This document shows positions 9,546 through 20,657 of a DNA stretch of 64,000 nt, piece by piece. The stretch lies in the NCBI GenBank assembly GCA_020744425.1, contig JAGMUV010000001.1, positions 186,001 to 250,000 of the forward strand, written 5' to 3'. Origin of the DNA: Dactylonectria macrodidyma. Taxonomy: Eukaryota; Ascomycota; Sordariomycetes; Hypocreales; Nectriaceae. Under the pieces are notes generated by a model, which saw nothing but the letters and a program-made list of their open reading frames with translations, did no database searches and had not been told where the DNA came from. A program made the position numbers and the translations under genes. Numbering within the stretch: position 1 is the stretch's first letter; each line of letters opens with the position of its first letter.

Positions 9546-12500
9546 GATAGCAGAGTGGGAAACGATATCATGTGCAATGGGCCTCGTTTCGACACAATAC
9601 GCCTTTCCCTAGATTGAAGCACCCCCGATGAAATGATGAAATCTTTCTCAAACGGCCGGCTAAAGAAGAACTCTAGATATTATTGGTTTGTGGTACCAAC
9701 GGGACATATCGATCACCAATGGACTTCAATAGCTCTTGCACTTTCGCCTTGTGTGATCCTCCGTAAACATTGTAGCATTTTGCGGGGAAGCGGGTGTAGT
9801 AGCAGGCACTTGGTCCCACTCACACCTCGCAAGGAGGGCTACAAATCGGCAACCATCCTAACCAGCGTTGCATGTGCTTTGATAGGTGTGCCACCCTCCT
9901 AATCTCCTGAAACCTGGAAGGGAAGACGAATCACAAGATCGAGAAGACAAAATTTATGTCGACTGAACCGTCCCTTGCGAAACGCGTCACCTTGGCCGAC
10001 GCTCAGACCGTAATCCGCTGCACGAGGGCCAAATTCAGATTTCCGGTGCAGCACGTCAACGGGGTAGACAAGCGCCGAGAGCCCAAACATAACCTCAGCA
10101 TCGTGAGAATCCTCAAAGCAATCACCGTGATCCAGACTCACCACGTTTGGTCTGCAATCATGCTTACTTGTGAATCTTTTGGATGAGTAAGGAGTGTCCA
10201 AACTTGGCTTTTATCCAACATTATAAACATCTATAAACGGCCCTAAGACCTTTCACCCTTGGTGTCGGTGTTTCAGCATCCCCAATGCACTCCTAATGCC
10301 AGATCCTGTGCGAAAGTAGAATATCTCATAGAGTTCAAATCGGAATCCTTGTTTTATAACGGTAATGTCTGGTGTGGGAGGCTGTCCGCTCCATCAAGGG
10401 CTGAATTGTTGCTGTCATGTGAAGTGGTGGGCAGTAGAGCAGATAAGACGTGCTGCAATAACAGTAATATCTCAATAGTGGTATACAGTCAATTTAGAGA
10501 GACCCATTCATATACTGAGTGTTTTGCTAAACATCATCGCTGATGTCTGGCTGTATCGTTTCCAGACCGACTCGGTTATATCTTGTGATCAGTTCTTTTT
10601 TTGTCAGTTACGGCGTAGGTCTTTGATGAGTAAAGAGTGAATACTCAGAGCTTTTTATTCCCGCGTGTGTTGACTACCTGTTCTGTTCTGGAGTCATTGA
10701 GGGGGTCAGGGAAACGGAGGTGGAAACGACCGATCACCGAGTCAATGCCGAGGGCGAAACGGACTACCATAGAGAGTAGGTAACAGAGAGGACGAGGCAA
10801 ATGTACTAAAAGGGAGACAATACTAATTATGCAGATACTCTACCGCTGCTTGTTGTCGCCGAGCAATCATAATTCGGGTTGACGGCAAGTTCGTTGACAC
10901 CAGTTCGGTGCAGACGCGAAGCAGGCATTTGTCTGGGACACTCAGCAAGCGTGCGAGCGAAAACTCTAGGAAGATCACTTGATTCATCCCGGCCTTGGAG
11001 AGGTTTTTCGACCCTCCAGTGGCCAATCAAGCCTTCACACCATTGTTCCCACAGAATGGTGGCCCTCTTAGCTCAGGGTTCTCGCCGCTAGAGGGATGTG
11101 TCTTGATCCACGCCATCATTCAATGAATCTAGTTGGCCCGCAGTCCTCGGGCTTCTACGCCGGTCATACGAGCCAGCAAGTATCTCCAGATGTGAGCAAC
11201 ACGTTTGTGCGAGTGCTGAAGGCTTGGTCGTCGTGCTGAGAATCCGGACGGGAGTCTTCTATGGACCGCCTGAGCCCACACGGTCCTCTATCATTCACGT
11301 CAACGGCACTACTCCGCCTTGCCTATATCCGCATTAACATGGACCTTGGCCCGTCCCGTTTGTTGGGCTTGTGAGATCTTAACGTTATTGCATGTTTACT
11401 CGATAACAGCCCCCTCGCGCAGCAGAGCTACTGACTAATACAAGCCCGCCTTGTATTACGCATACGTACTAAGCATTCCCGTCAAGCCCAGAATCGACTA
11501 GGTGGCCCAATTATAGGTGATTTACTGGTCTTATCAGTAGGCTCTGTGCTTGCTTAAGTGCGCCATCTTGCTGGTCGCGTGGCTTGAGGCGGTCACGATG
11601 CCGGAGCCGAACCCAGCCCCTCTACGCAGCCAATTTTTGCATGCTGTAATTCGTGGTCTAGCTACTAGTTGAAACATATTACAAGTGCTAAACAGACAAG
11701 GACATCTAATATCAGCGTTGTCTATTATTAACAGTGGTCCGGCTATGGGCCTCACCATGTAAGACGGAGATGGTGTGGGAGATGGTAGACCTGATTGCCT
11801 ACTTACTAAATACATTTGTTAACGTATTAGAGATTCGGAGTTGCGCCTCGCAAACTTTCGTTTGAAGATCGATTTTGCGGGAAGCCTACAGCAGTTTTTC
11901 AAGACGCAAAGCCAGGCACATGTTTTTCAAGGGATCTTGTGCGTCTAGGTCACTGCACGTACTATGATCCAAATTGGGGAATTGGGGTCTTGGATTGGTA
12001 AATTCGGGGGAGACCTGACACCTTAGTCTTACCTAGACAGGTCCTAGGTGTCATTCGATTCGAAGTGGATGTGTCGTAGCCCCAGTCAGGTTATTGGCAG
12101 ATCTTTAGGGAACCAGTTATGAGCATGTTGTGATGTCGTTACGTACCACTATTGCTTTTGCCTTTCATTCTCTAAGCCAAGCACTCATGCTTCCTCACCT
12201 CATCATCATGTGTTTGCCTGAAAGTACAAATATAACGTGCATGCAGATGTCACGTTTTGAACCAGCTAAACATGGGAGACAATATAGTTTCTGTAACGCT
12301 CAACTTCCTCCAAGGCGCCGGCTTCCTGATCGCACTTGGCCTCATTGCTGGGGAATCGAGCGCGCGCCAAGTCAAGACGTCCCTTGTCTTCAAACTATCC
12401 GCCTGACCAACCGACAAGAGACCGTCAGTCTGTGCTAGCTGCCACAGTAGAATCACGTATATCCTGTGATTTAGCCTAAGCGATAATCTCTTAGCCGTGT

Positions 12501-14072
12501 CCTTCTTCACATAGGACTGCTTGGTAATTACAGGAGGGCTGAAACATTCTTAAAGGCATCAATCCACTTCATAGAGCAATATTCGTCTATCCTGGAGGCC
12601 CGGTATATTGGCCCGACTGTTCTTTTGATTGTTGGGCGTTTAACAGTGGTACGCAATCTCTTTACCTTCGTCGGTTGTCTATGGGCAGATCCGATGAGAG
12701 GGCCATCATGGTCATGGGTTTCTATCTTGCTCGAAGTAGAATGGTATCCCGAGACGTGGGAGAGAAACACGCACCGATAAATAGCCCAGATATTGGAGGC
12801 CAAAGTCAAGGTCGCAAACACACTGCTGCCCTTCAGTGCTGTGGAAAGCAGCCACCCAGTCATTAGAGGACTTCCCACCCCCATCACGCTCTCATCCCCA
12901 TCCGGAGAGGCCCGCTTCCACCATGACGACGGCGACGGCGAACATTCAGCACAGCTTATTCTTAATTGCGACGACGAAGGAGAGGGTATTTGCTGGTCTG
13001 GCTACTCGAAGTCCTGGGTTGCAAGTGGGACAAGAGACGCTGATGGGACTTGGAAGTGATAAATGGTTTGGGCTCGTTCTTAAATCATCAGGGCATACGA
13101 ATTTATAGTTTACGAGGATTGGGATATATCGGGAGTAGATTCCCCTAGAAATTCTTTCGAAAAACGTCAGGCCTCGCAATGGCTTATGCGAGTGGTGCAA
13201 GTCCATTTCTGGTGCAAAGATTTCTAGCCTCCAGCTTGTTTGAGCATCGACGAAATCCAAGACTAGGATTGGGTTTGTTGGCTGAAGGATGGGACGTGCC
13301 AGACTTACTTCCATTAGAATTGACCAATTATCTTAATATACCCTTAATATACAGTAAGCGAATACTTGCCACGTGAACCAAGCAGCTGCCATTCTGTACC
13401 CCAAATTAGACACCTCAAAGGGACCATGGTGAGTCTGATGGAACGTTCTCCGAATCTAGCGGTGAGTTGAAATAGACGATATCTTGAAAAGATTTCTGAG
13501 TCGGACAACGTAGCCGTAAACGAGAAGTAGGCAGGATAAGAGTGCCGAGGGGAATTGGCGAGATTAATCTCGCTTTCCCTTGAAGAGACAGAGCGTAGGA
13601 CGCAATTCGTCCCGCTATCCTCGTTCGTCTCCAAATCCGAATCTCCACTAACCTATCACTACTTCAGCGGCATGAGATATTACCTACTTGGACTAATTAC
13701 TCTCGAATAATTTGCTTTAGTTATATATAAGTTATTACTTCCAAACCCAAGATAACCCTGAATACTGCCTGGGAATATACAATCGACATTTAGAACCCAA
13801 ACCACAGACAGACTAAGTTATCGTGGGTTTGCACCGTTGACTTTTATCTGACTTTAACAGTTGATATTAGATGAGGGCATCTTTTTGTCAACTATCTTGT
13901 CTACCACCTTTCAGCTATCAATAGTGTTGAGAACATGAGATTGCCTACACAAGTCACGAAATTTTGCTCTTGCGAGGAAAAAGAGTAGTCCATTGCTTGC
14001 TAGGTCGATACTGATCAATTTTGCCCGTCATATCGTTTCTTAGGGGGTGGATACATATTCTTCTCTTCAAAA
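9546..14072. other. long gene-free interval of normal base composition
   Basis: More than 4.5 kb without a frame or splice pattern I can assign to a family. Overlapping frames of 60-120 codons occur on both strands (for example around 12250-13310), but none carries a recognisable motif or a credible chain of exons. The DNA is not AT-rich, so it is not part of the RIP-degraded compartment. A small imperfect hairpin (CTGACACCT...AGGTGTCA, about 12014-12053) is the only structure noted. A lineage-specific or non-coding transcript cannot be excluded. Confidence 0.4.
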
Positions 14073-15744
14073 TCACTTGGCCAGCTGCAATCCGCGAAGG
14101 GAAACCTGAGCCCTAATCGCCGCACCAGACCCTACGTCGAATTCCTCCGCGAGGTTCATACCGCTAGCGCCTGCTACGCTTGCAAACGGAATCTCGTAAC
14201 TCCCTGACTTCTCCGTCCCGTTCATCAGCGTCAGCTGGAAACTCGGCGGGTCGGCAATCTTGTCGGCCGTGATGGGGAACCGAAAGGCTGTATCAAAGGC
14301 TGGGTTGAAAATGTCCGTCCCCGGGCTGTAGGTCTTGCCAGGCGTGACAAACTCCTTGTCGCCCCATGATACCTTGACGCTAGGGTTGAGCTTGTCGCGT
14401 TGACCTGTCAGTCCGGCGACGCCAGCAATGAGCACAGATGCAAGCCCGCAGATTTGTCCCTCGCTTTGGCTCCCGGCAGCCGAAATGCTGTTAGAATCAC
14501 CAATAAAGTTATAGAACTTGGCATGCACTGTCAGCTTGCTTTCGGTGGGCTGACCTTTGTGGACAAGGCTGAGCTCTTGGTTGCCACCGGCCAAAAGAAT
14601 CTGCTTGACTGTCGTAGCAGCGATGCCAATATCATCATCACCGCCCAAATCGTCGTCCCGCAGGTCAATAGTGATGCACTGGTCATGATCTGTGACGAGA
14701 AAGTCGTGTGTCTCATTCCACTCCGGATCGTGTTTGTTTTTCTGGGTCGAAGTGCGCCATTCCTCCTCTGCACCGACTTTGACTTCGCAATAGCAATCAG
14801 GAACGTCTTTGACGAGTTTTTCCAGCAGTCGCTTTGCCCCACTCTTCTTTGGGCCTGTTATCCCTGTAGCGGTGCCAATCGTTAGGCGGATGACACCGAG
14901 GTGGTGTTGAAAGGTCTTGAAGTAGTCGTTGGAAGCGTCGAGCTTGACGAGGAAGCGGTTTGGCAGGACCGCCATAGAAGCAATGATATTGAGAATGACC
15001 TTGCGAACGGCTTTGTCAATTAGAGAAAAGTCGGCGAGGTTGGCGGCGTCAGTGAAATCGAGTTCAAGAGTCGGCGGGTTAATGAATGCGATCTGGGCGG
15101 CTCCAATCTGGTGACCTTTGGCATTAGTGTCTGAACATAGCACGTTGCTGACCGGCTGGAGCTCATACCAATGGGATGACGTTTGTTAAGGGACAGAGCA
15201 AGACTGACAGTCTTCCCTTCAATTTCACGTGCTCGATTCCCTATTATATAGATATCCAGTCAGATGTGGAGAGCAAGCGCCGTCGGCAGATGGTGGAAGT
15301 TTACCACTTTTGGCACCATATTGCCTTCAAGCTCGAAATCGCACCGGCCATCCCATTCCAAGTCCATGTCAAGTTTGATGCCTTGGAGTTCGGTCTTGTG
15401 AACGTCTACGTGAGAGAGCCGGATTGGGGTGGGCCCAAAGTCCAGCCTGGCAAAGCGCAGCGTCGAGAGAGGACCGGGGAGCATGGAATCTAGCATGGGC
15501 TCGACCACCTGCTTGATTATTTTGCCGCCGGCGACGTTGATGTTGGGCCATAGCTGGGCGATGATGTCGTTGAGAAAGCCTTCTCAAATGTGAGCGAGAT
15601 AATCATACCTAGTCAGGGAGGTGACGGGGACGTGAATGCGGAATTGAGGATGTAGAATCGTGAATGTAGAGACTCGGAAGGGGGCGGCTAACCTGCGGAT
15701 TCCGTGCCTCCAGAGGCAGTCAAAGTGTCGGCGAGAGAGGCCAT
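14073..15744 (-). CDS. SMP and tandem-C2 domain protein (extended-synaptotagmin/tricalbin-like)
   Basis: Four exons: 15744-15693, 15582-15305, 15240-15169 and 15107-14073, with introns of 110, 64 and 61 nt that restore one frame; the product is 478 residues. Residues of about 18-200 are an SMP lipid-binding module (FLNDIIAQLWPNINVAGG, DFGPTPIRL, GNMVPKV, LSVLLCPL, IGAAQIAFINPP, NRFLVKLD). A C2 domain follows at about 207-335 with the acidic run DDDLGGDDDIG. A second C2-like domain lies at about 350-478. Such proteins tether the ER to the plasma membrane and move lipids, with C2 domains docking on acidic membranes in response to calcium. Unlike typical tricalbins there is no N-terminal membrane hairpin: the SMP begins within 20 residues of the ATG, so the protein is probably soluble or recruited by a partner. 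The splice at 15108 is chosen because it rebuilds the conserved LIGAAQ joint. Confidence 0.88.
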
Positions 15745-16459
15745 GATGGGCGAAGACGGTCTGTTTGATGGTTTGGTTGGGAAACGATACAGAAAGAAAG
15801 AAAAGGATTTCAAAAGACGGCAGAATAGAATCGACCAGAATAAGGTCTCGATAGAGTGATGATGACGATGGAGCTAGAGGTTTTGCGGGGTTTGAGGATG
15901 TCGGTGTTGTCAGCTGAGGAAAGCCTGACGTCACTAAACATGACCCAAAACGTCAGTATGCGTTGGCACTTGCATGATATCCTGCTGCGTGTAGAAGCTA
16001 CGTATCCCTCATGAGAGAACGGAGTTAGACTTGTTAACAGTGGCCTGATGTCATGCTAGTAGCTGGAATGTGAGGGGATTTTAGTTGGAGCCTGAGTGTG
16101 ACGATCGGGCCTAACCTAGAAGTGCAGGGTAGGTCCAAGGCGTGGGTGGTGTATGATCGAGTGGATCAGGACATCGCTAGTGAGCAGTGCAGGCCATGGT
16201 CTAGTAATGCAAAAGTGAGTCTGTGCAACCAAATGTGCTAATAGCTATCGGGCTCTCTATCTATGAAAGTGCTAAAGGAATGTGTTTTATACTACGCTGT
16301 TTTGGATTGTGAGACGCGAAGGATCGTCGTGGTCCACAGATCGTGACGATCCAAGGCCGTGGGTGTGATCCTGAGGAGGGGTGGGCTTCAGTTGATAGGG
16401 AGAAAAAAGTGGGCACGCCACGGTTCTGCCAGTTCTGACCGCCTGGAACCAAACCGGTC
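15745..16459. other. intergenic, no gene seen
   Basis: This is the upstream region of the SMP/C2 gene and the 3' flank of the aldehyde dehydrogenase relic. Small frames at 16261-16481 (minus) show no family features. Confidence 0.45.
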
Positions 16460-17470
16460 CACTGACTTTAACTGAGTCCATTCAAGCATAGCATCTTCGC
16501 CATTTTCCGCCCCCTGGCCACTCTCTAGAAACATGATAGTAGTTAGTTATTGTTTGAGATCAGCTGTATGGATGCAAAGACTTACACTTCCATCCGCCCA
16601 TAGGAACGCTGGGATGGAAACCACCAGCCCCATTCACACGAATAATCCCCGCCTCCAACTTCTGAGATAATCGCAGAGCTCGGCTGATATCCGCCGTCCA
16701 GACGTAGGCAGCCAACCCGAACTCGGTGTCATTGGCCAGCTTCACAACCTCATTCTCAGTGGAGAACTTGATGACGACCAGAATCGGTCCAAAAATTTCT
16801 TCCCTAAGAACCCTGGCATCAGGCTGTGGCTCCATGAAGATGGTTGGTTCGACATCGCAGCCCTTGTCTCCGACGGGTTTGCCACCAGTTAGTAGTCCTG
16901 CTTCCTTACTACCGGCATCGATATATCACAAGATAACATCTTTCTGGCGGTGATGGTATAGCGGTGACGACCGAGTGCTCACTAGAGTAGGGTCACCCCC
17001 CGGGCTCTGAGCGCGATCTTCGACCATGGCCTTGAGCTTAATGACGAACTCCTCTGCGAAAGACTCGTGCACGTAGAGACGTGTGGGGAGAGCACAACCC
17101 TGGCCGTTCATCAACGGAAACAGCGTTGCGGCGTACAGAGCTTTGTCCAGATTGGCGTCGGGGAAGACGATCAGAGGCGACTTTCCGCGTTACATTCTTT
17201 AGATTGGACTTTGCCGTGGCAGTTTGAATTAGCTTGCCAATCTCTATGCTCCCGGTAAAGCTGATCTTGCGGATGTCCATATGTAAGGACAAGGCTTTGC
17301 CGGCTTCAGCGCCGCCGACGAGGTAATTCAGGACGCCGGGTGGAATGCCGGCCTGGGTGGCTAGAGATACCATAGAGTCGAAAAGGGGTTTAGTAACGCT
17401 GATTTTTTTGATGATAGAGTTGCCGCAGGCGAGGGCCGGGGCTGCCTTCATTGCGAGCGACTCTGATGAT
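16460..17470 (-). pseudogene. aldehyde dehydrogenase pseudogene
   Basis: The minus strand shows the middle and C-terminal parts of an NAD(P)-dependent aldehyde dehydrogenase: SLAMKAAPALACGN, GIPPGVLNYLVGG, ISFTGSIEIGK, AAAKSNLK-like segment, the catalytic-cysteine region GQGCALPTR, REEIFGPILVV, NDTEFGLAAYVWT and PMGGWK. The N-terminal third, with the cofactor-binding start, is missing; the next HET gene ends at 17586, about 115 bp upstream. Near 17190 an apparent 11-nt deletion removes the LELG part of the LELGGK motif, including the general-base glutamate, and shifts the frame. A TGA at 16928-16926 interrupts the frame between VIL and YIDAG. A 61-nt intron (16585-16525) precedes the last exon, and its joined codon reads TAG. 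The gene is clearly dead and still well recognisable, so inactivation may be fairly recent. Confidence 0.88.
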
Positions 17471-17585
17471 GGTGATTGAGTGTATATAGCAATGATCAGA
17501 TAAGCACGAAATCCTCTTCTTTGAAACCAAGTGGCAACGCTTCCTCGTCTATAACCCTTTTGACTAAACACGGCTTAACAACCTT

Positions 17586-19196
17586 CTACGCATTGCTAGC
17601 CGCAGGCCGGAGAAGCAGCGGAATCGCCACACCCGGCAAGACAACCAACACATCTCCAGCAAGCGCATCAAAGTCCCCAAACCCAAGGTATCCCTTCTCC
17701 GTCCGGAAGACAGCTTGGCCGCACATCCGCAACAGCAAATCCTGAAAGGCCAAGCCTGTTGCCTGAATGTCCGGCCCAGATGGAGAAGCAGCGAGTTCAA
17801 GGAGCGGCCAGTGAGCCACGGCCCCGCGGGTTGGCGTCCCAAAACCGGGAGAAATGCCCGCAGCAAGAACCCAGTCCACCGCCTCGCAAACCGTCCCTCC
17901 AGAAACATACTTCCCATCACACGCGTTCGGAAACAGAAACGCAGCGAGGGAGCGCGTCCACCGCGAGAAGATGGGCTGCCAGAACTCGGATCTGTCAGTG
18001 TAATCCCCCCACCGCGCCGGATCAACCATGGCTTCGTGAACAGCCTCGACAACATCAACCCGTATCCCAACAACAGAGAGTTTCTCGCCATCCGCATCAA
18101 CAGAAAACCGCGGCGCACCTCTTCCTCCGGCACTAAAGAACTCGCGATAAGTGTACCCAAGAATGGTATACGTGAACCGATAAAAGTTGGGCACCCAGCT
18201 CCTCAACTTCTTGTACTGCCCGATAGAACAAAACAGCAACAAATCCAGCTCTCGCGTCGTCTCGAGGATCAACACCGCGACGGATCGGTACAGCTCCTCA
18301 GGCGTAACGTCATACTCTAGCGAGATCAGCTTGCCGTGCATATCGGCGTAGATGTGAAGCAGCGCGAAGATCTTATCCCGCGGATCCAGTGCCTCAAGCC
18401 CCATGGTCTGCAGCAGCAGCCAGAGGAAAGTAGAGCGGTCCGTCGCCCGCCTGCGATCGGACAGCTCGTTTAGAAGCGAGACGCGTCTGTTCCAGGGACT
18501 TGGCTCGAGGAGGGTGCCCAGAGCGGTCATGTGCCTGTGCGCCAGGGCGTTGGCGACGCAGAGAACATCAAATGAGATGGCCTTGCTTCCGCACCAGAAC
18601 TCGCGGTAGACGCGCGGCGTGGAAGCTTCTTGGTACACCCAGCTTCGAGACCAGTAGCTCCGGCGGGTGAGGCCCTCGACCGCCGCGCGATCACCGTCCG
18701 TCAGGGGAATGGTCTGATCGGGCAGCTGGTTGTTGGCCCAGAGCGAGGCGGTGCGGGCGTAGAATTCCATGGCAGTGTCGCTGGTTGCGTCTGCGGTGCC
18801 TAGCCAGATGACGATGCGGCTTGCGGCGGCGTAGATGGAGGCCATTTGCGCGATTTGCGAGGCCTTTTCGGCCTTGTCGCTCTGGCTGATGCAGAGGGCG
18901 TCGATCCAGATGGGACCTACAGTGCGGGACAGCCTCGAGCTGCTGCCAGGTAGCGCGTGGGAAAGGAAGTCGTGGAGGTTGTTGCGGATCTTGATGGGCT
19001 CGTCGTTGAGGAGGAGGTTATGCGATGGTTCGTCGGTGCCCCAGGTGTAGGACAGGGCTGTGAAGCTCTGGGCGTTGATGGGGTGGTTTGAGATGGTGCA
19101 TTTCATGGCGCCGGGGACGTGGTTGCCTTGGTTCCATTGGAGTTGGAGGAGGCGGATCTCGCCTTGCTTGAGGGGGGTGTAGATGAAGTCTGTCAT
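17586..19196 (-). CDS. complete HET-domain protein
   Basis: A single 536-codon exon with a full HET domain: ALSYTWG at residues 47-53, PIWIDALCISQ at about 95-105, the EKASQIAQM helix, IVIWLG, then SYWSRSWVYQEA and the DPRDKIFALLHI segment near the domain end. The remaining roughly 240 residues are a variable C-terminal region without a domain I recognise. The family mediates vegetative incompatibility cell death, usually after contact with a partner receptor or allele. The start is fixed by the next upstream in-frame codons and a normal N-terminal length. The reading frame is intact and GC-rich, with no sign of RIP. It lies about 115 bp upstream of a truncated aldehyde dehydrogenase on the same strand, which suggests that the HET gene or a rearrangement replaced the dehydrogenase 5' end. 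No partner gene is adjacent unless the plus-strand NLR at 20.7 kb acts with it. Confidence 0.92.
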   Translation of the reverse strand: MTDFIYTPLKQGEIRLLQLQWNQGNHVPGAMKCTISNHPINAQSFTALSYTWGTDEPSHNLLLNDEPIKIRNNLHDFLSHALPGSSSRLSRTVGPIWIDALCISQSDKAEKASQIAQMASIYAAASRIVIWLGTADATSDTAMEFYARTASLWANNQLPDQTIPLTDGDRAAVEGLTRRSYWSRSWVYQEASTPRVYREFWCGSKAISFDVLCVANALAHRHMTALGTLLEPSPWNRRVSLLNELSDRRRATDRSTFLWLLLQTMGLEALDPRDKIFALLHIYADMHGKLISLEYDVTPEELYRSVAVLILETTRELDLLLFCSIGQYKKLRSWVPNFYRFTYTILGYTYREFFSAGGRGAPRFSVDADGEKLSVVGIRVDVVEAVHEAMVDPARWGDYTDRSEFWQPIFSRWTRSLAAFLFPNACDGKYVSGGTVCEAVDWVLAAGISPGFGTPTRGAVAHWPLLELAASPSGPDIQATGLAFQDLLLRMCGQAVFRTEKGYLGFGDFDALAGDVLVVLPGVAIPLLLRPAASNA

Positions 19197-19556
19197 GTCA
19201 ACTGCTGAGGAAGGCCAGGATGCGAGATTTGTTGAGGGGAATGCGCTGGATGAAGCTGGGATATGAGATTCATGGAGGTGAAGAGGCTGGCATGCGGGGC
19301 TTTATTAGCGGACTACCTCGCCTTGTGGCTGAGATTGCCAAGCTGTTCAGCCGCTCGAGTACGTTGCGGTGAAGTGCAATGAGCATCCAAGGAATGTGAT
19401 GCGCTATAGGAATGCGTGAGGATATCGCCAGAGCTTCAGACATAAGATTAAAAAGTCCAAAGATGCGAGTACTTCTCATCGAATAGTGACAAGCGCTCAA
19501 GCTGAATTGCTGGCTAACTTGTATCTAAAGAAACCTTCTACGAGGCCATCACTCCA
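19197..19556. other. intergenic, no gene seen
   Basis: Probable promoter of the complete HET gene. No conserved frame is seen. Confidence 0.45.
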
Positions 19557-20066
19557 TCATACAATCCATCCTAACCATGAAACAGTCATGCCCATGAATC
19601 CAAGAATGAAACACTCCAAAGGAAATGAACATCCGATTAAGAAATGAAACCTCCTACTAAGAAACGAATCCCATGCAGTGAAGTCAAACCCACTTACAGC
19701 GAATGCCCCTCGACCCAGCAGCACAGTATATAACTGCCAATACCCCAGCTTCTCCCCTTTATAATAAGCCAGCAAATTCGCCATCTTGAGCACATTCTTG
19801 ATCTGCCTCCCATTCGGATCCAAGCCAGCAAGCCTCCGAATCTCCTCCTTGGTAACTTCATGCGCAGCCCCTCCAACAACTCTTGCCTCAACACTCACCA
19901 TCCAGCCTAGAAACCCCCGTCAAATATCCTCACGCGCCAAAGCATCTAGCATCAGCAATAGATGCTTAGGCGACATATAAATGCGGCTCTGGAATATAGG
20001 GTTTATATTCTTAACCCGGTTCTTCGTTAGAAATGGAATGCCCTTATAAGGTATGTAGAAAAATGC
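19557..20066 (-). pseudogene. C-terminal relic of a fungal AAA ATPase
   Basis: The minus strand encodes the end of an AAA ATPase of the type common in filamentous fungi: YKGIPFLTKNRV (sensor-1-like strand), INPIFQSRI, then GLDPNGRQIKNVLKMANLLA, the sensor-2 helix region. A TGA at 19922-19920 stands where relatives have tryptophan (EDI-stop-RGFL), a TGG to TGA change of the kind RIP produces. No Walker A or B motif is found upstream, so the catalytic N-terminal half is gone. The frame past ANLLA continues as hydrophobic sequence without family match and ends at 19557. Confidence 0.7.
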
Positions 20067-20657
20067 TAATTGTTAGATTGGATCATGTACAAAGCATCAG
20101 ACCAGGTGGTCACGTGGTGACATCCGGGGCACAGCCGATAGGTCGCCGAGCCTTTGCCGGGTGATGCCCGAATGAGTCGTGACCTTAGGGCGCGCTGTTC
20201 CTAATATAGATTAAATTTAACTGCGAAAATCAAGTCGACGACGAGGTCAACAACTTGTAAGAATAATAACGGGCGGCAAGGGAAGAAAATATGTCGCCGA
20301 ATGGACAGGATCCGCTAGGAGACCCCTAAAACAGTTTGAAGGCATAACAAATAGTTTTAATCCATCTTTGGCTCCTAAGTCTAGTCGGGTTTCTGGTCCT
20401 GGTTATCGGACAACCTTCGTCAGCCGCAGTCTCCCTTTCAGGAATAGCGGAATGTAGATCAGGGATGATGATCGCTCAATGCATTTGCGGGGTCGAGTTG
20501 AGAACTTCACCAACACCAGTCCAGGGCTCGCGATCGACCCGTCTTGCAACCAGTCCGAGAAGTTCGATGAGGTGTTAAGTAGAGGAGACCAAATGGCGAG
20601 TCTCTTTGTTTGGCCAATCCGATATTGACAGAGTCGCGTGCTGACATACTCCTTTAG
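20067..20657. other. upstream region of the NLR gene; first exon unresolved
   Basis: The NLR needs at least one more 5' exon, which should lie here. An acceptor CTCCTTTAG ends at 20657 with a CTGACATAC branch-like site before it. Candidate ATGs occur at 20466 and 20586, but no donor joins them in phase to the next exon with confidence. The E-box palindrome tcacgtgg at about 20110 is a possible regulatory site. Confidence 0.35.

Noticed and set aside
12014..12053. Imperfect hairpin CTGACACCT...AGGTGTCA, considered as a MITE
   Set aside because: Too short, and no target duplication flanks it.
12528..13314. Overlapping frames on both strands, some with hydrophobic stretches
   Set aside because: None forms a coherent exon chain or carries a recognisable domain.
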